Source: an uncultured Haloferula sp.
GTDB taxonomy: Bacteria > Verrucomicrobiota > Verrucomicrobiae > Verrucomicrobiales > Akkermansiaceae
Length of the DNA: 23,330 bases
Assembly: GCA_946885645.1 (NCBI GenBank)
Contig: CAMPGU010000026.1
Coordinates: 1 to 23,330, forward strand
Direction: 5' to 3'
This document shows positions 1 to 7,128 of the stretch, piece by piece (within the stretch, counting starts at the first letter, position 1; each line of letters begins with the position of its first letter). A model generated the notes under the pieces. That model was not told the origin of the DNA, ran no database searches, and saw only the letters and a program-made list of their open reading frames with translations. Position numbers and translations under genes: made by a program.

Positions 1-276
1 TTCAACGAGGGCACCCTGACGGAACTGCGGCGGATAGCCGGCAGGAAGTCCCGGACCAACCGGAAACGGAATCCTCGGCGTCCTCCGCTTGCCTTGGCGC
101 TCGTCGGCTTGGTCAGTTCCACCGCCGCCCTGCTCGCAACCTCGCGGGAAGGGGAAGAATGCATGACCGCCTCGGTGCCCGTCATCCGGCAGGCCGCGGA
201 GCAGGTGAAGAGTGCCGTCTTCGGCTCCTCCTCCCTGGATCGCGGCCTCTGCGGCGTGCCATCCGGCAAAAACTAA
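1..276 (+). CDS. C-terminal part of an unidentified single-span membrane protein
   Basis: The reading frame is open from the first base of the window to a TAA at 274-276, so the true start lies upstream and about 91 residues are seen. The visible part has a basic stretch (residues about 11-27, rich in Arg and Lys), then one hydrophobic segment (about 29-45, LALALVGLVSSTAALLA), then a polar tail of about 45 residues. This fits a single-pass membrane protein with the basic side in the cytoplasm. Third codon positions are strongly G/C, as in neighbouring genes, which supports real coding. The stop interlocks with that of the convergent gene (CTAA at 273-276). I do not recognise the family. A FecR-like or anti-sigma-type protein is possible from the basic-TM-tail layout, but nothing proves it. 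Confidence 0.5.
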   Translation, partial: FNEGTLTELRRIAGRKSRTNRKRNPRRPPLALALVGLVSSTAALLATSREGEECMTASVPVIRQAAEQVKSAVFGSSSLDRGLCGVPSGKN

Positions 277-779
277 GGGGTGAGGTCGCCTTCCACGCCG
301 ACGTCCATCGGCTTGCCTGTCACGGCGCCGAGTATGATCTTGGCCATCGCCGCCAGCTTGCCGTCCTTTACATCCCAATAGTGGACCCTTTCCGGACTTA
401 TCCGGATCAGCGTCAGGTTGGGATCATCCTGCCCCTGTGGAAACCAGGTCTTCACCATGTTGCTCCACAGCTCGTCCACCTTGCGGGGATCGCGGGAGAT
501 CTCCGCCTGGCCGTACACGGTGAGATATTCGTGTTTGGACGGGTTCCCGAAAATCAGGTGGACCCGGGGGTCCTGCCGGATTTGCGCATTATGGACGCTA
601 TCCGCCCCGCTAAAGAGCCAGAAGGAGCCGTTCTCATCCACCTGCTGCACCTCCATGGGGCAGACATGGAACGGGACGGCGGCGAGGTTGCTGCCGAACA
701 TGCAGGTCGGCGTCTCCTTGACGAGTTGCTGCAGTTTTTCGAGGGCTTTCCGGTCGAACAAATTTTGGATCGTTCCCAT
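273..779 (-). CDS. Pyridoxamine 5'-phosphate oxidase-like FMN-binding split-barrel protein (general stress protein 26 type)
   Basis: The 168-residue product matches the small split-barrel flavoprotein family that includes general stress proteins of the YdaG/GSP26 kind. Visible landmarks are an N-terminal helix (LFDRKALEKLQQLV), a central barrel with the strands FWLFSGADS and VHLIFGNPSKHEYLTVYGQA, and a family-typical stretch around residues 109-139 (WFPQGQDDPNLTLIRISPE and a following YWD). Family members usually bind FMN or F420 as dimers; no enzyme reaction can be assigned from sequence. The ATG at 777-779 follows a purine-rich GGGAG with only 4 bases between, a close but plausible ribosome binding site. 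The gene lies 55 bases downstream of purB on the same strand and may be cotranscribed with it. It is not PdxH itself, because it is too short and lacks the PdxH C-terminal region. Confidence 0.88.
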   Translation of the reverse strand: MGTIQNLFDRKALEKLQQLVKETPTCMFGSNLAAVPFHVCPMEVQQVDENGSFWLFSGADSVHNAQIRQDPRVHLIFGNPSKHEYLTVYGQAEISRDPRKVDELWSNMVKTWFPQGQDDPNLTLIRISPERVHYWDVKDGKLAAMAKIILGAVTGKPMDVGVEGDLTP

Positions 780-834
780 GGCTCTCCCACGCTCGGCCGC
801 GGATAAGGAGAGTCAAAGGAATTTGGCAGGCTGC

Positions 835-2253
835 TCAGAGGATGGAGCCGGGCAAGTAGGCTGCGCCTGCCGGATAGCGTTTCTCGATCGCGTTGATCTC
901 CCGTTCGAAGTGGTCGATCTGCGCTTTGGCCGCCCCGGCGTTGCTCTCGCCTTCCGCCACGATCGCAGCGAGGGCCGCTTCATCCAGCGGAATGCGGGAA
1001 TCATCGGCCAGCCGGGCGACCAGATCGTTGACCGCGCTCTTGCCGCTGCGGAGATCGTTCACCGTGGCCACCGCATGTTCCTTGATGGCCTTGTGCGCGG
1101 TTTCGCGGCCGACGCCGGATTTCACCGCCGCCATCATGATGGTGGTGGTCATCAGGAAGGGCAGATAGCGGGCGTTCTCCTTCCCGATCACCGCCGGATA
1201 GGCGTCCATCTGATCGAGCACGGTGAGGTAGGTTTCAAAGAGGCCGTCGATGGCGAAGAAAGCGTCCGGCAGCATCACGCGGCGGACCACGGAGCAGGAG
1301 ACGTCGCCTTCATTCCATTGGTCTCCCGCGAGGCCGGAGGCCATGGCGAGGTAGCCCTTCAGGATCACGTGGAAGCCGTTCACGCGCTCGCAGGAGCGGG
1401 AATTCATCTTGTGCGGCATCGCGCTCGAGCCGGTCTGGCCCGGGGCGAAGCCTTCGCTGGCTGTTTCATGGCCGGCCATCAGCCGCAGGGTGCGGCAGAA
1501 GGACGAGGGGCCGCTGGCGAGATCCGTCAGCACCGACACCACGCGGAAATCGAGGGAGCGAGGGTAAACCTGCCCGACATTCATCCACACGCAGGGCATT
1601 CCGAGGTGGGAGACCACGCGCTTCTCCAGTTCCGCCACCTGCGAGGCGTCGCCATTGAAAAGGGAGAGCTGGTCCATTTGCGTGCCGACCGCGCCCTTCA
1701 AGCCGCGGACGGGATAGCGGGCGATGACGTCTTCCAGCGCGTGGAAGGCGGAGAGCATCTCCTCGCCGAACATGGCGATGCGCTTGCCCAGGGTGGTGGG
1801 CTGCGCCGCCACATTGTGCGTGCGTGCGGTGATCACCAGGTCCGACCATTGCTCGGCCCGCTTTTTCAGGCGATGCAGCACGGCGACGGACTTGTCCCGG
1901 ATTGCCAGCAGCGAGCGGTAAACCTGGAGCTGTTCCACGTTCTCGGTGAGATCGCGGGAGGTCATGCCCTTGTGAATGTGCTCGTGACCGGCGAGTTCGT
2001 TGAACTCTTCGATCCGCGCCTTCACGTCGTGGCGGGTGACGCGCTCGCGAGCCATGATCGAGCCCGGATCCACGCTATCCTTCGCGTTCTCATAGGCGGT
2101 GATCGCGGCTTCGGGAATCTCCAGACCGAGGTCCCGTTGCGCCTTCATCACCGCGATCCAGAATTCCCGCTCCAGCACGATGCGGCCTTCGGCGGACCAG
2201 ATGGATTGCAGGGCGGGGGAGGCGTAGCGTTCGGCGAGGACGTTGGGAATCAC
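835..2253 (-). CDS. purB: Adenylosuccinate lyase
   Basis: PurB cleaves adenylosuccinate to AMP and fumarate, and SAICAR to AICAR and fumarate, in cytosolic purine synthesis. The 472-residue product carries the superfamily landmarks in order: RHDV (His75), GMTSRDLTEN (96-105), TARTHNVAAQPTT with the general-acid His146, and the fumarase/aspartase signature GSSAMPHKMNSRSCER (275-290), whose Ser277 sits in the mobile catalytic loop. The form SSAMPHKMN and the length resemble the longer actinobacterial-type PurB rather than the SSxMPxKxNP form of Bacillus or E. coli; this is from memory of the families. The start is GTG (2251-2253) with no Shine-Dalgarno sequence. A short upstream frame ends in an overlapping TGA (GTGA), which could allow translational coupling. 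The FMN-barrel gene follows 55 bases downstream. Confidence 0.96.
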   Translation of the reverse strand: MIPNVLAERYASPALQSIWSAEGRIVLEREFWIAVMKAQRDLGLEIPEAAITAYENAKDSVDPGSIMARERVTRHDVKARIEEFNELAGHEHIHKGMTSRDLTENVEQLQVYRSLLAIRDKSVAVLHRLKKRAEQWSDLVITARTHNVAAQPTTLGKRIAMFGEEMLSAFHALEDVIARYPVRGLKGAVGTQMDQLSLFNGDASQVAELEKRVVSHLGMPCVWMNVGQVYPRSLDFRVVSVLTDLASGPSSFCRTLRLMAGHETASEGFAPGQTGSSAMPHKMNSRSCERVNGFHVILKGYLAMASGLAGDQWNEGDVSCSVVRRVMLPDAFFAIDGLFETYLTVLDQMDAYPAVIGKENARYLPFLMTTTIMMAAVKSGVGRETAHKAIKEHAVATVNDLRSGKSAVNDLVARLADDSRIPLDEAALAAIVAEGESNAGAAKAQIDHFEREINAIEKRYPAGAAYLPGSIL

Positions 2254-2444
2254 GGCGGGGGAAGTAGCGGGCAGCCGACTACGGCAGGCAAGGGGAAATT
2301 TGGTAGCGAACGGGCCTCAGGGACCCGGATATTCTCCCGGTCCGGGGGGACATCATCTTCTTTCGTGGCCTCACGGCCTTCCCCGGGCATTCCGGAAAGC
2401 ACCTCGGCCAGTATCTCCCCGAGAGATCGGATCAGGCGGCTCAT
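2250..2444 (-). CDS. Possible small protein coupled to purB
   Basis: A 64-residue frame starts at ATG 2442-2444 (MSRLIRSLGEILAEVLSG...) and ends with a TGA that overlaps the GTG start of purB as GTGA. The frame also stays open to an ATG at 2475-2477. A GGAG lies 11 bases before the 2444 start. The first 20 residues could form an amphipathic helix; the rest is low-complexity and Pro-rich, ending in PLLPPP. I recognise no family. The supporting signs are the four-base overlap and that this is the only candidate gene in a 281-base gap. Against it, GC-rich DNA often yields such frames by chance. If translated, it may act as a leader that delivers ribosomes to purB, which lacks its own Shine-Dalgarno site. 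Confidence 0.3.
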   Translation of the reverse strand: MSRLIRSLGEILAEVLSGMPGEGREATKEDDVPPDRENIRVPEARSLPNFPLPAVVGCPLLPPP

Positions 2445-2534
2445 GTCGTCTGTTGCTCCGGGCAAGGTCGGGGGCAAGCTGCCGCGGATCGAACTCGGGC
2501 GCGGAACATCCTGCGTAGGAAAAAATCCCGGTGA

Positions 2535-5500
2535 TCAAGGTTGGGCCACATGTAGATCGAAAAAGATGCCCGTAGGGCTAGCACCGGTGATCGTGGCCGT
2601 GACGGTCGTTGTGCCAAGGACCGGCGTGTCCGGAGTGGCCGTGAAACTTACCGTGGTCCCATTCCTGCTTTGGCCCGACGGGGTCCATGTATCGAGATCG
2701 AGGGACCAGCGATAGGCAGCGGTGAGGTCGCTTGCCGGCTGCGGGTTCTGGGGGTGTAGGAAAGTGAAGGTGCCAGCGGTCCTGCTCACGCCGTACACCC
2801 CTGGGTTCGTCGTGCTCGGATTCGTTCCGAGGAAATTTTCAACCCCGTTCGCCAAGCCATCTTTGTCAGGATCCTCGTCGAAGCCGCTCTCCGGTCCGAT
2901 CGCGGGATATCCTGCGGCCCAGTCTGCGAAGCCGGGCTCCGTCGCCGCTGCCGGGCTGTAAAGAAAGGCCGCGGGAACCAGTGCGCCCGTGGAAAGCCGG
3001 ATGTCGTCGATATGGCCGAAGAAGCGGTCGGCATGGCCGCCGTTGTAAAGTCCGCGGGCCACGGTGAACACTCCCGCATCCCAATCGCCGCCATCACCCG
3101 AGCCGGTGGATATTGCCGGGTTCGTGCTGGCTGATATGTCCAAGCTGCCCAAGAGGGTGTATTGAGCTTCGCTGTCGGTGAGGTTCTTCCGGTAGAGGGA
3201 GAGGGTGTCTCCGTCCGAGGTTGCGGCTACGGCATACCACTTTCCGTCTCCCAGCGTGTTTGCTGCGGAAGGAAGATCCCACTTGTTGCCCGCGGCGTCC
3301 GTGAACATGAATCGAAGCCCCCCATCGGGCAAAACGGTGAAATAAAGGGCGGCCAGCGCGGGTTCGGCGGCAAAGGCGCCCTGGCTGTCCCGTCCTAGAA
3401 AAGTCTGGTATCCATTGGTGGCGTCATCAGGACGGATGGAGGCTTCGATGGTCCACTCAGCGGGCGTCCAGGTAGTGAGCGAAGTGCCGATGGCGGACAT
3501 CGCCGGAAACCCGTTGGAATTCCGGATGCTGAGGGTGTTCGCGGCACCGATGCGGGGCGTGGTGGCTGCTGGAACCTCTGCGCGATAGCCGTGCCAGCCG
3601 TTGTTCCATGCCGACAGATGATTCGCCTTGCCGGACTGATCGGAAATACTGCCGTCATAAAGCCCCGCATTTGTCCTGGAGTAGCGGGCATCGGTACCTG
3701 CGGTGCCCTCCTCGAAATTCCAATGCGCTATCGTACCGGGTGCGGGCGTTGTGCGTGCCTCCAGATCCGCGTGGAAGACGTAGTCTCCCGCAAGCAGGTT
3801 CACCCCGGTGCCGATCGCTCCGGCAGTATTGCCGCGAAAGGCGGTTCCGCCGGAGTAGTTGCCGTGCCGGGAGCTATTCAGCTCGAAGTAGGCGTCGCCG
3901 GAGAGGGGGGCGACTTCGAAGTAGTAAGTCGTTTCCGGCGCCAGCTGGATACCGAGGCCCGAGACGTTGAAGGTGATGTATCGCCCGGTGCCGCTGTCGC
4001 CTCCACCGCTGATTGCCGCGCCATCGTAGGCGGCGCTATATTTCAGCATCGGCACCTTGCTGGAGCTGCCGCTCATCGAGCCCACCTGCACTTCCCATTG
4101 GTCTCCCGGCTGGATGTCATACCACGTTCCTCCCGTGGCCAGGGCGGGCCATTTCACATTCTGGAACGTGAAGGATTGAAGGAAGTAACCTTGCGGGCTA
4201 GAACCGGTGGTGAACGTCTGCCCTTTGCTGGGGCGGTCCTCCGCGATGTAGGTCGATTCGTCGTTGTCGCCGGCGTTTCCCGTGCCTGCGATGGTGTCCG
4301 TCTCCGCGATCCCGGTGGCCAGAAAGTGAACGTCGTCGCTGTCGATCGTTGGAGCGGCGGTTCGGGAGGAGACGGGGGCGGTTTCGGGAGCGAATACCGA
4401 TATCCGCACGATGGCATCGGAACTCGCACCCGAGGGATCCGTGACGCGCACGATGAACGCGTTTTCGCCGGTGGCACCGGCCCCGGGCTGGCCGGACAAG
4501 GTTCCGTCTGCGGACACCGTCAGCCAGCCCGGACCATCCAGCTTGGTGAAAGTGAGAGGATCGGAGTCCCCGTCGCTGGCGGAGGCCGCAAGCGTCCCTC
4601 CGGAATAAGGTGCCAGTGCGCTGGCGCTCGCTAGCGCGATGTCGCCGGATGAAAAGACGGGTGCGTGATTCGCGCTCTGGCCCCAGATGGACCATACCTC
4701 CGCGCCCTCGAGCGCCTTGCCGAAGATCCGGAAGTCGTCGATACGGCCGTTGAAGAGCGGGTCGGGATATTGGCTTTTGCCGATGTAGTTATTGGTCGCC
4801 GGGAAGTCGGCGGGGCTGCTCTGAATGCCGAATGCGGAGCCCCCGGCCTGACCGTTGATGTAGAGCGTCATGTAGCTTCCCCGCAGCACTACCGCGAGGT
4901 GAACCCACTGTCCCGTAGGGAGTGTCGGGACGCTGACCTGATACTCGAGGTTCTTCCCGTTGATGGCATCCTTCAGGGCCAGTCGCATGGCACCGCCGCC
5001 GGCCTTCGGAGTCAGAAAGAGGTACTGGTAAGTGCCCGTGCCGAAGTCGAAGACGCGCTGCCAATCGCTGCCCCCGTCCCAATGCACCCATGTAGCCACC
5101 GTGAGATCGCGTGCGCGTCCCAGCGGGTCCGGCAGATCGATATAGTCGTCCGTGCCATCGAGATCGACCGCCTGGCCGGTCTTTCCGGTTATATAGCCTG
5201 GCGAACCGAAGGCCGTTCCGTCGCTGGCATTCAAGCTGTCGGCCGGATTGCCGTCGAAATTCCACCGGCCCAAGGCCGGATCCGCATGCACCCAGAGTTG
5301 GCGGGGCCTGCTATCAAGCGTTTCACCGGCCCCCGTCGCGGCGCAATGGTAGCTGCCCATGTCGGCGGCCTCCGCATTGGAGATCTGCAAAGTCGCGGTG
5401 TTAGCTCCGGAAATGTCGCCTCCGTCCGAAAGGGGGACGCCATTTTTATGCCAGTGCCAAGCGTGGGCCATTGGCGATTCGATGTAAAATTCCGCCGTTT

Positions 5501-6122
5501 GCCCCGCAACCACCGCCGCATTCCTGGCCTCCTTCGTGTACGACATGATTCCCATGTCGGCGCGCATTGCCGCCTGAACGCGGATCATCCAGATGCGCTC
5601 GATGAAGCCGTCTTCGTTTTCATAGTTGAAGCCTCCAGGCCAGACCGCGTGTCCATCCCCGTGCAAGCCGTCGGGGTAGGCATTGAAGGTGTCGAGCTGT
5701 GCCTGATTGCCATATTTCCCTTTCCATAGACCGCCGGCAATCAGAGTTTCATAGTTGGGCCCGGTTCCCATCCCGAAAGTGTGCGCGCCCTCGTGAAGTG
5801 CCACCCGCACGCTCCGCTGGCCCCCGTAGCCCATGTAGCCGTTGTAGCTGCCTTCGGCCGTTGGAATGCCTCCGTTGTAGAAGACGCTCCAGTGTTTGTT
5901 GAAGGAGGCGTAGGTATTGCAGAGCCCGGCAGCAGTAGCGACCGATGCCGCCACTTGTTGCTCTTCCGGAGAATTACCCAAGTTCAAGCTGTAGGTGACG
6001 TCCCCGCGCAGGGCTTGCGAGAGCGCGGCCGAAAAAACAACCAGAGCTTGTATCCGCCACCTCTGGAGGAGAATCGGTCGGATCCGGGGCCGGAGGAGGG
6101 GCGGGTGGAATATGTATGACAT
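2535..6122 (-). CDS. Large exported multidomain protein: metzincin-like head, Ig domain, two LamG domains, EF-hand-like repeat
   Basis: The 1195-residue product starts with a basic stretch and a hydrophobic segment (about 25-39), read as a signal peptide. Domains in order: a putative zinc-protease-like head (about 41-195) with HEGAH at 110-114 and the later pair HGDGH at 154-158; an Ig-like domain (200-280, with the Ig-typical DMGSYHC); LamG 1 (284-480); a cadherin/He_PIG-like domain (486-577); a beta-rich module (about 590-788); LamG 2 (about 797-1055); an Asp-rich calcium-binding-type repeat DEDPDKDGLANGVENF (1082-1097); and a C-terminal beta region. The head resembles a group I recall beside ricin-type lectin domains in Streptomyces and Xanthomonadales, with a conserved HGD...WPxGxNYxxE stretch. 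LamG domains commonly bind glycans or proteins, so a secreted polymer-targeting role is inferred. No Shine-Dalgarno sequence precedes the ATG. Activity is unproven. Confidence 0.85.
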   Translation of the reverse strand: MSYIFHPPLLRPRIRPILLQRWRIQALVVFSAALSQALRGDVTYSLNLGNSPEEQQVAASVATAAGLCNTYASFNKHWSVFYNGGIPTAEGSYNGYMGYGGQRSVRVALHEGAHTFGMGTGPNYETLIAGGLWKGKYGNQAQLDTFNAYPDGLHGDGHAVWPGGFNYENEDGFIERIWMIRVQAAMRADMGIMSYTKEARNAAVVAGQTAEFYIESPMAHAWHWHKNGVPLSDGGDISGANTATLQISNAEAADMGSYHCAATGAGETLDSRPRQLWVHADPALGRWNFDGNPADSLNASDGTAFGSPGYITGKTGQAVDLDGTDDYIDLPDPLGRARDLTVATWVHWDGGSDWQRVFDFGTGTYQYLFLTPKAGGGAMRLALKDAINGKNLEYQVSVPTLPTGQWVHLAVVLRGSYMTLYINGQAGGSAFGIQSSPADFPATNNYIGKSQYPDPLFNGRIDDFRIFGKALEGAEVWSIWGQSANHAPVFSSGDIALASASALAPYSGGTLAASASDGDSDPLTFTKLDGPGWLTVSADGTLSGQPGAGATGENAFIVRVTDPSGASSDAIVRISVFAPETAPVSSRTAAPTIDSDDVHFLATGIAETDTIAGTGNAGDNDESTYIAEDRPSKGQTFTTGSSPQGYFLQSFTFQNVKWPALATGGTWYDIQPGDQWEVQVGSMSGSSSKVPMLKYSAAYDGAAISGGGDSGTGRYITFNVSGLGIQLAPETTYYFEVAPLSGDAYFELNSSRHGNYSGGTAFRGNTAGAIGTGVNLLAGDYVFHADLEARTTPAPGTIAHWNFEEGTAGTDARYSRTNAGLYDGSISDQSGKANHLSAWNNGWHGYRAEVPAATTPRIGAANTLSIRNSNGFPAMSAIGTSLTTWTPAEWTIEASIRPDDATNGYQTFLGRDSQGAFAAEPALAALYFTVLPDGGLRFMFTDAAGNKWDLPSAANTLGDGKWYAVAATSDGDTLSLYRKNLTDSEAQYTLLGSLDISASTNPAISTGSGDGGDWDAGVFTVARGLYNGGHADRFFGHIDDIRLSTGALVPAAFLYSPAAATEPGFADWAAGYPAIGPESGFDEDPDKDGLANGVENFLGTNPSTTNPGVYGVSRTAGTFTFLHPQNPQPASDLTAAYRWSLDLDTWTPSGQSRNGTTVSFTATPDTPVLGTTTVTATITGASPTGIFFDLHVAQP

Positions 6123-6162
6123 CTAACGGTTGGGTTTGGGGGTCAAGAGGTAGTCTGAGAAG

Positions 6163-6188
6163 AGAGCCGGGTAATTGGGTTCGGCTCT
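6163..6188. repeat. 7-bp inverted repeat in the divergent spacer
   Basis: AGAGCCG at 6163-6169 is the exact reverse complement of CGGCTCT at 6182-6188, with 12 bases between. It lies in the spacer between the divergent LamG protein and DUF1275 genes, about 40 bases upstream of the LamG start. No T tract follows on either strand, so a terminator is unlikely. An operator or a chance palindrome is possible. Confidence 0.25.
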
Positions 6189-6275
6189 TCCTCAAAATTA
6201 GCCACTTACTACAAATCACTTTATCTTGGCAGGCTAGTATCAATCATGTTTCAAATTGTATGTTTCCGTCGCAGT

Positions 6276-6303
6276 CGCGAAATGAAAATGTCGCGTTTTC
6301 GCG
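6276..6303. repeat. CGCGAAA/TTTCGCG inverted repeat upstream of the DUF1275 gene
   Basis: CGCGAAA (6276-6282) pairs exactly with TTTCGCG (6297-6303) across 14 bases, and a further TCGCG lies between them at 6291-6295. The site is 55 bases before the chosen DUF1275 start and could be an operator or a 5' UTR hairpin. No regulator gene is nearby, so a role cannot be assigned. Confidence 0.25.
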
Positions 6304-6358
6304 CAGTGGCAGGCCGCAGGGTTGCACCGAGACCGGAAATTTGGGAGAACCTCCGCCC

Positions 6359-7063
6359 ATGAGAGGTGGGCCCGCCGACGTGGAGGCGATCCAGTCGAAG
6401 CCGGGGTGGGTGCTATTCGGCGGCTGTATCCTGGCGTTTCTCGCCGCTGCGGTGAATGCCGATTTCATGCTCCGGCTCGGCGTTTCCGTCAGCCACCTGA
6501 CCGGAGATTTGTCCCGGATTGCGGCCGAGGCCAGCCAGAGGGGCGGGCGCTTGTCGGTGGAGGCGGGCATCCTCGGCTTGTCGGTCGCGGGCTTCGTGAG
6601 CGGGGCGGCCACCGCAGGATTCTTCATCCATCATCCGAATCTCCAGCTCGGCAGGCCCTACGGCCGCTCGGTCATCTTTGTGGGTGTGCTTTTGATGGCG
6701 ACTCACCCGGCCGCGGGGTATTCGACGATGTTGGCCTGTTTCATCGCGGCATGGGCCTGTGGCATGCAGAACGCGCTAGCCACCCGCTACCGCGGCCTGG
6801 TGCTGAGGACCACCCACATCACGGGTTTGCTGACGGACCTCGGACAATTCCTCGGAATGCGCCTCCGGGGCCATCCTATTGAGCCGTGGAAAATCACCAC
6901 GCCCTTGATGCTTGCCGCGTCGTTCGCAGCCGGGGCGGCAGCGGGTTCGGTGGCCAGCTGGGTGACCCGGGTTCCCGTAACCGTAGCTTGCGGAGCTATT
7001 TACATCACCGGGGGAGCGTTTTGGTCGATCGCCAAGCGTCGGCCTCGCCTCCGTCGGGTGTGA
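6359..7063 (+). CDS. YoaK/DUF1275 family integral membrane protein
   Basis: The 234-residue product has about six hydrophobic spans, including GWVLFGGCILAFLAAAVNA near the N terminus and VTVACGAIYITGGAFW near the C terminus. Between them are the family's conserved blocks: SVSHLTGDLSRIA after the first span, and CGMQNALATRYRGLVLRTTH followed by ITGLLTDLGQFLG in the middle. These identify the YoaK/DUF1275 family of inner-membrane proteins, whose function and substrate are not established. The frame stays open upstream to 6116, but that extension would overlap the divergent gene and carries no span. The ATG at 6359 is preferred because GGGAG (6343-6347) lies 11 bases before it and the family is normally about 230 residues. 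The GH127-like gene starts 65 bases downstream on the same strand; a shared function is not evident. Confidence 0.88.
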   Translation: MRGGPADVEAIQSKPGWVLFGGCILAFLAAAVNADFMLRLGVSVSHLTGDLSRIAAEASQRGGRLSVEAGILGLSVAGFVSGAATAGFFIHHPNLQLGRPYGRSVIFVGVLLMATHPAAGYSTMLACFIAAWACGMQNALATRYRGLVLRTTHITGLLTDLGQFLGMRLRGHPIEPWKITTPLMLAASFAAGAAAGSVASWVTRVPVTVACGAIYITGGAFWSIAKRRPRLRRV

Positions 7064-7128
7064 CAAATATAAAACGTGTTTGAAAGATGCCGGAGGGGGT
7101 TCAGGTTTCCTTGCGACCCCGCTTCCTT

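Noticed and set aside
2505..2534. A T-rich stretch downstream of the LamG stop as a terminator
   Set aside because: The minus strand has six to seven T but no stem of useful length before them.
418..2715. A 765-codon plus-strand open frame opposite the FMN-barrel gene and purB
   Set aside because: It lies antisense to two well-supported genes, has a low-complexity His/Gly/Arg-rich translation and no recognisable domain. Such long antisense frames are common in GC-rich DNA.
3591..5729. Long plus-strand open frames (347 and 354 codons) opposite the LamG protein
   Set aside because: The minus strand carries a complete domain series with a signal peptide. The plus-strand translations have no domain or coherent start.
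6116..6358. An N-terminal extension of the DUF1275 protein starting at 6116
   Set aside because: It would overlap the start of the divergent LamG gene, adds 81 residues without membrane spans, and ignores the GGGAG before ATG 6359.
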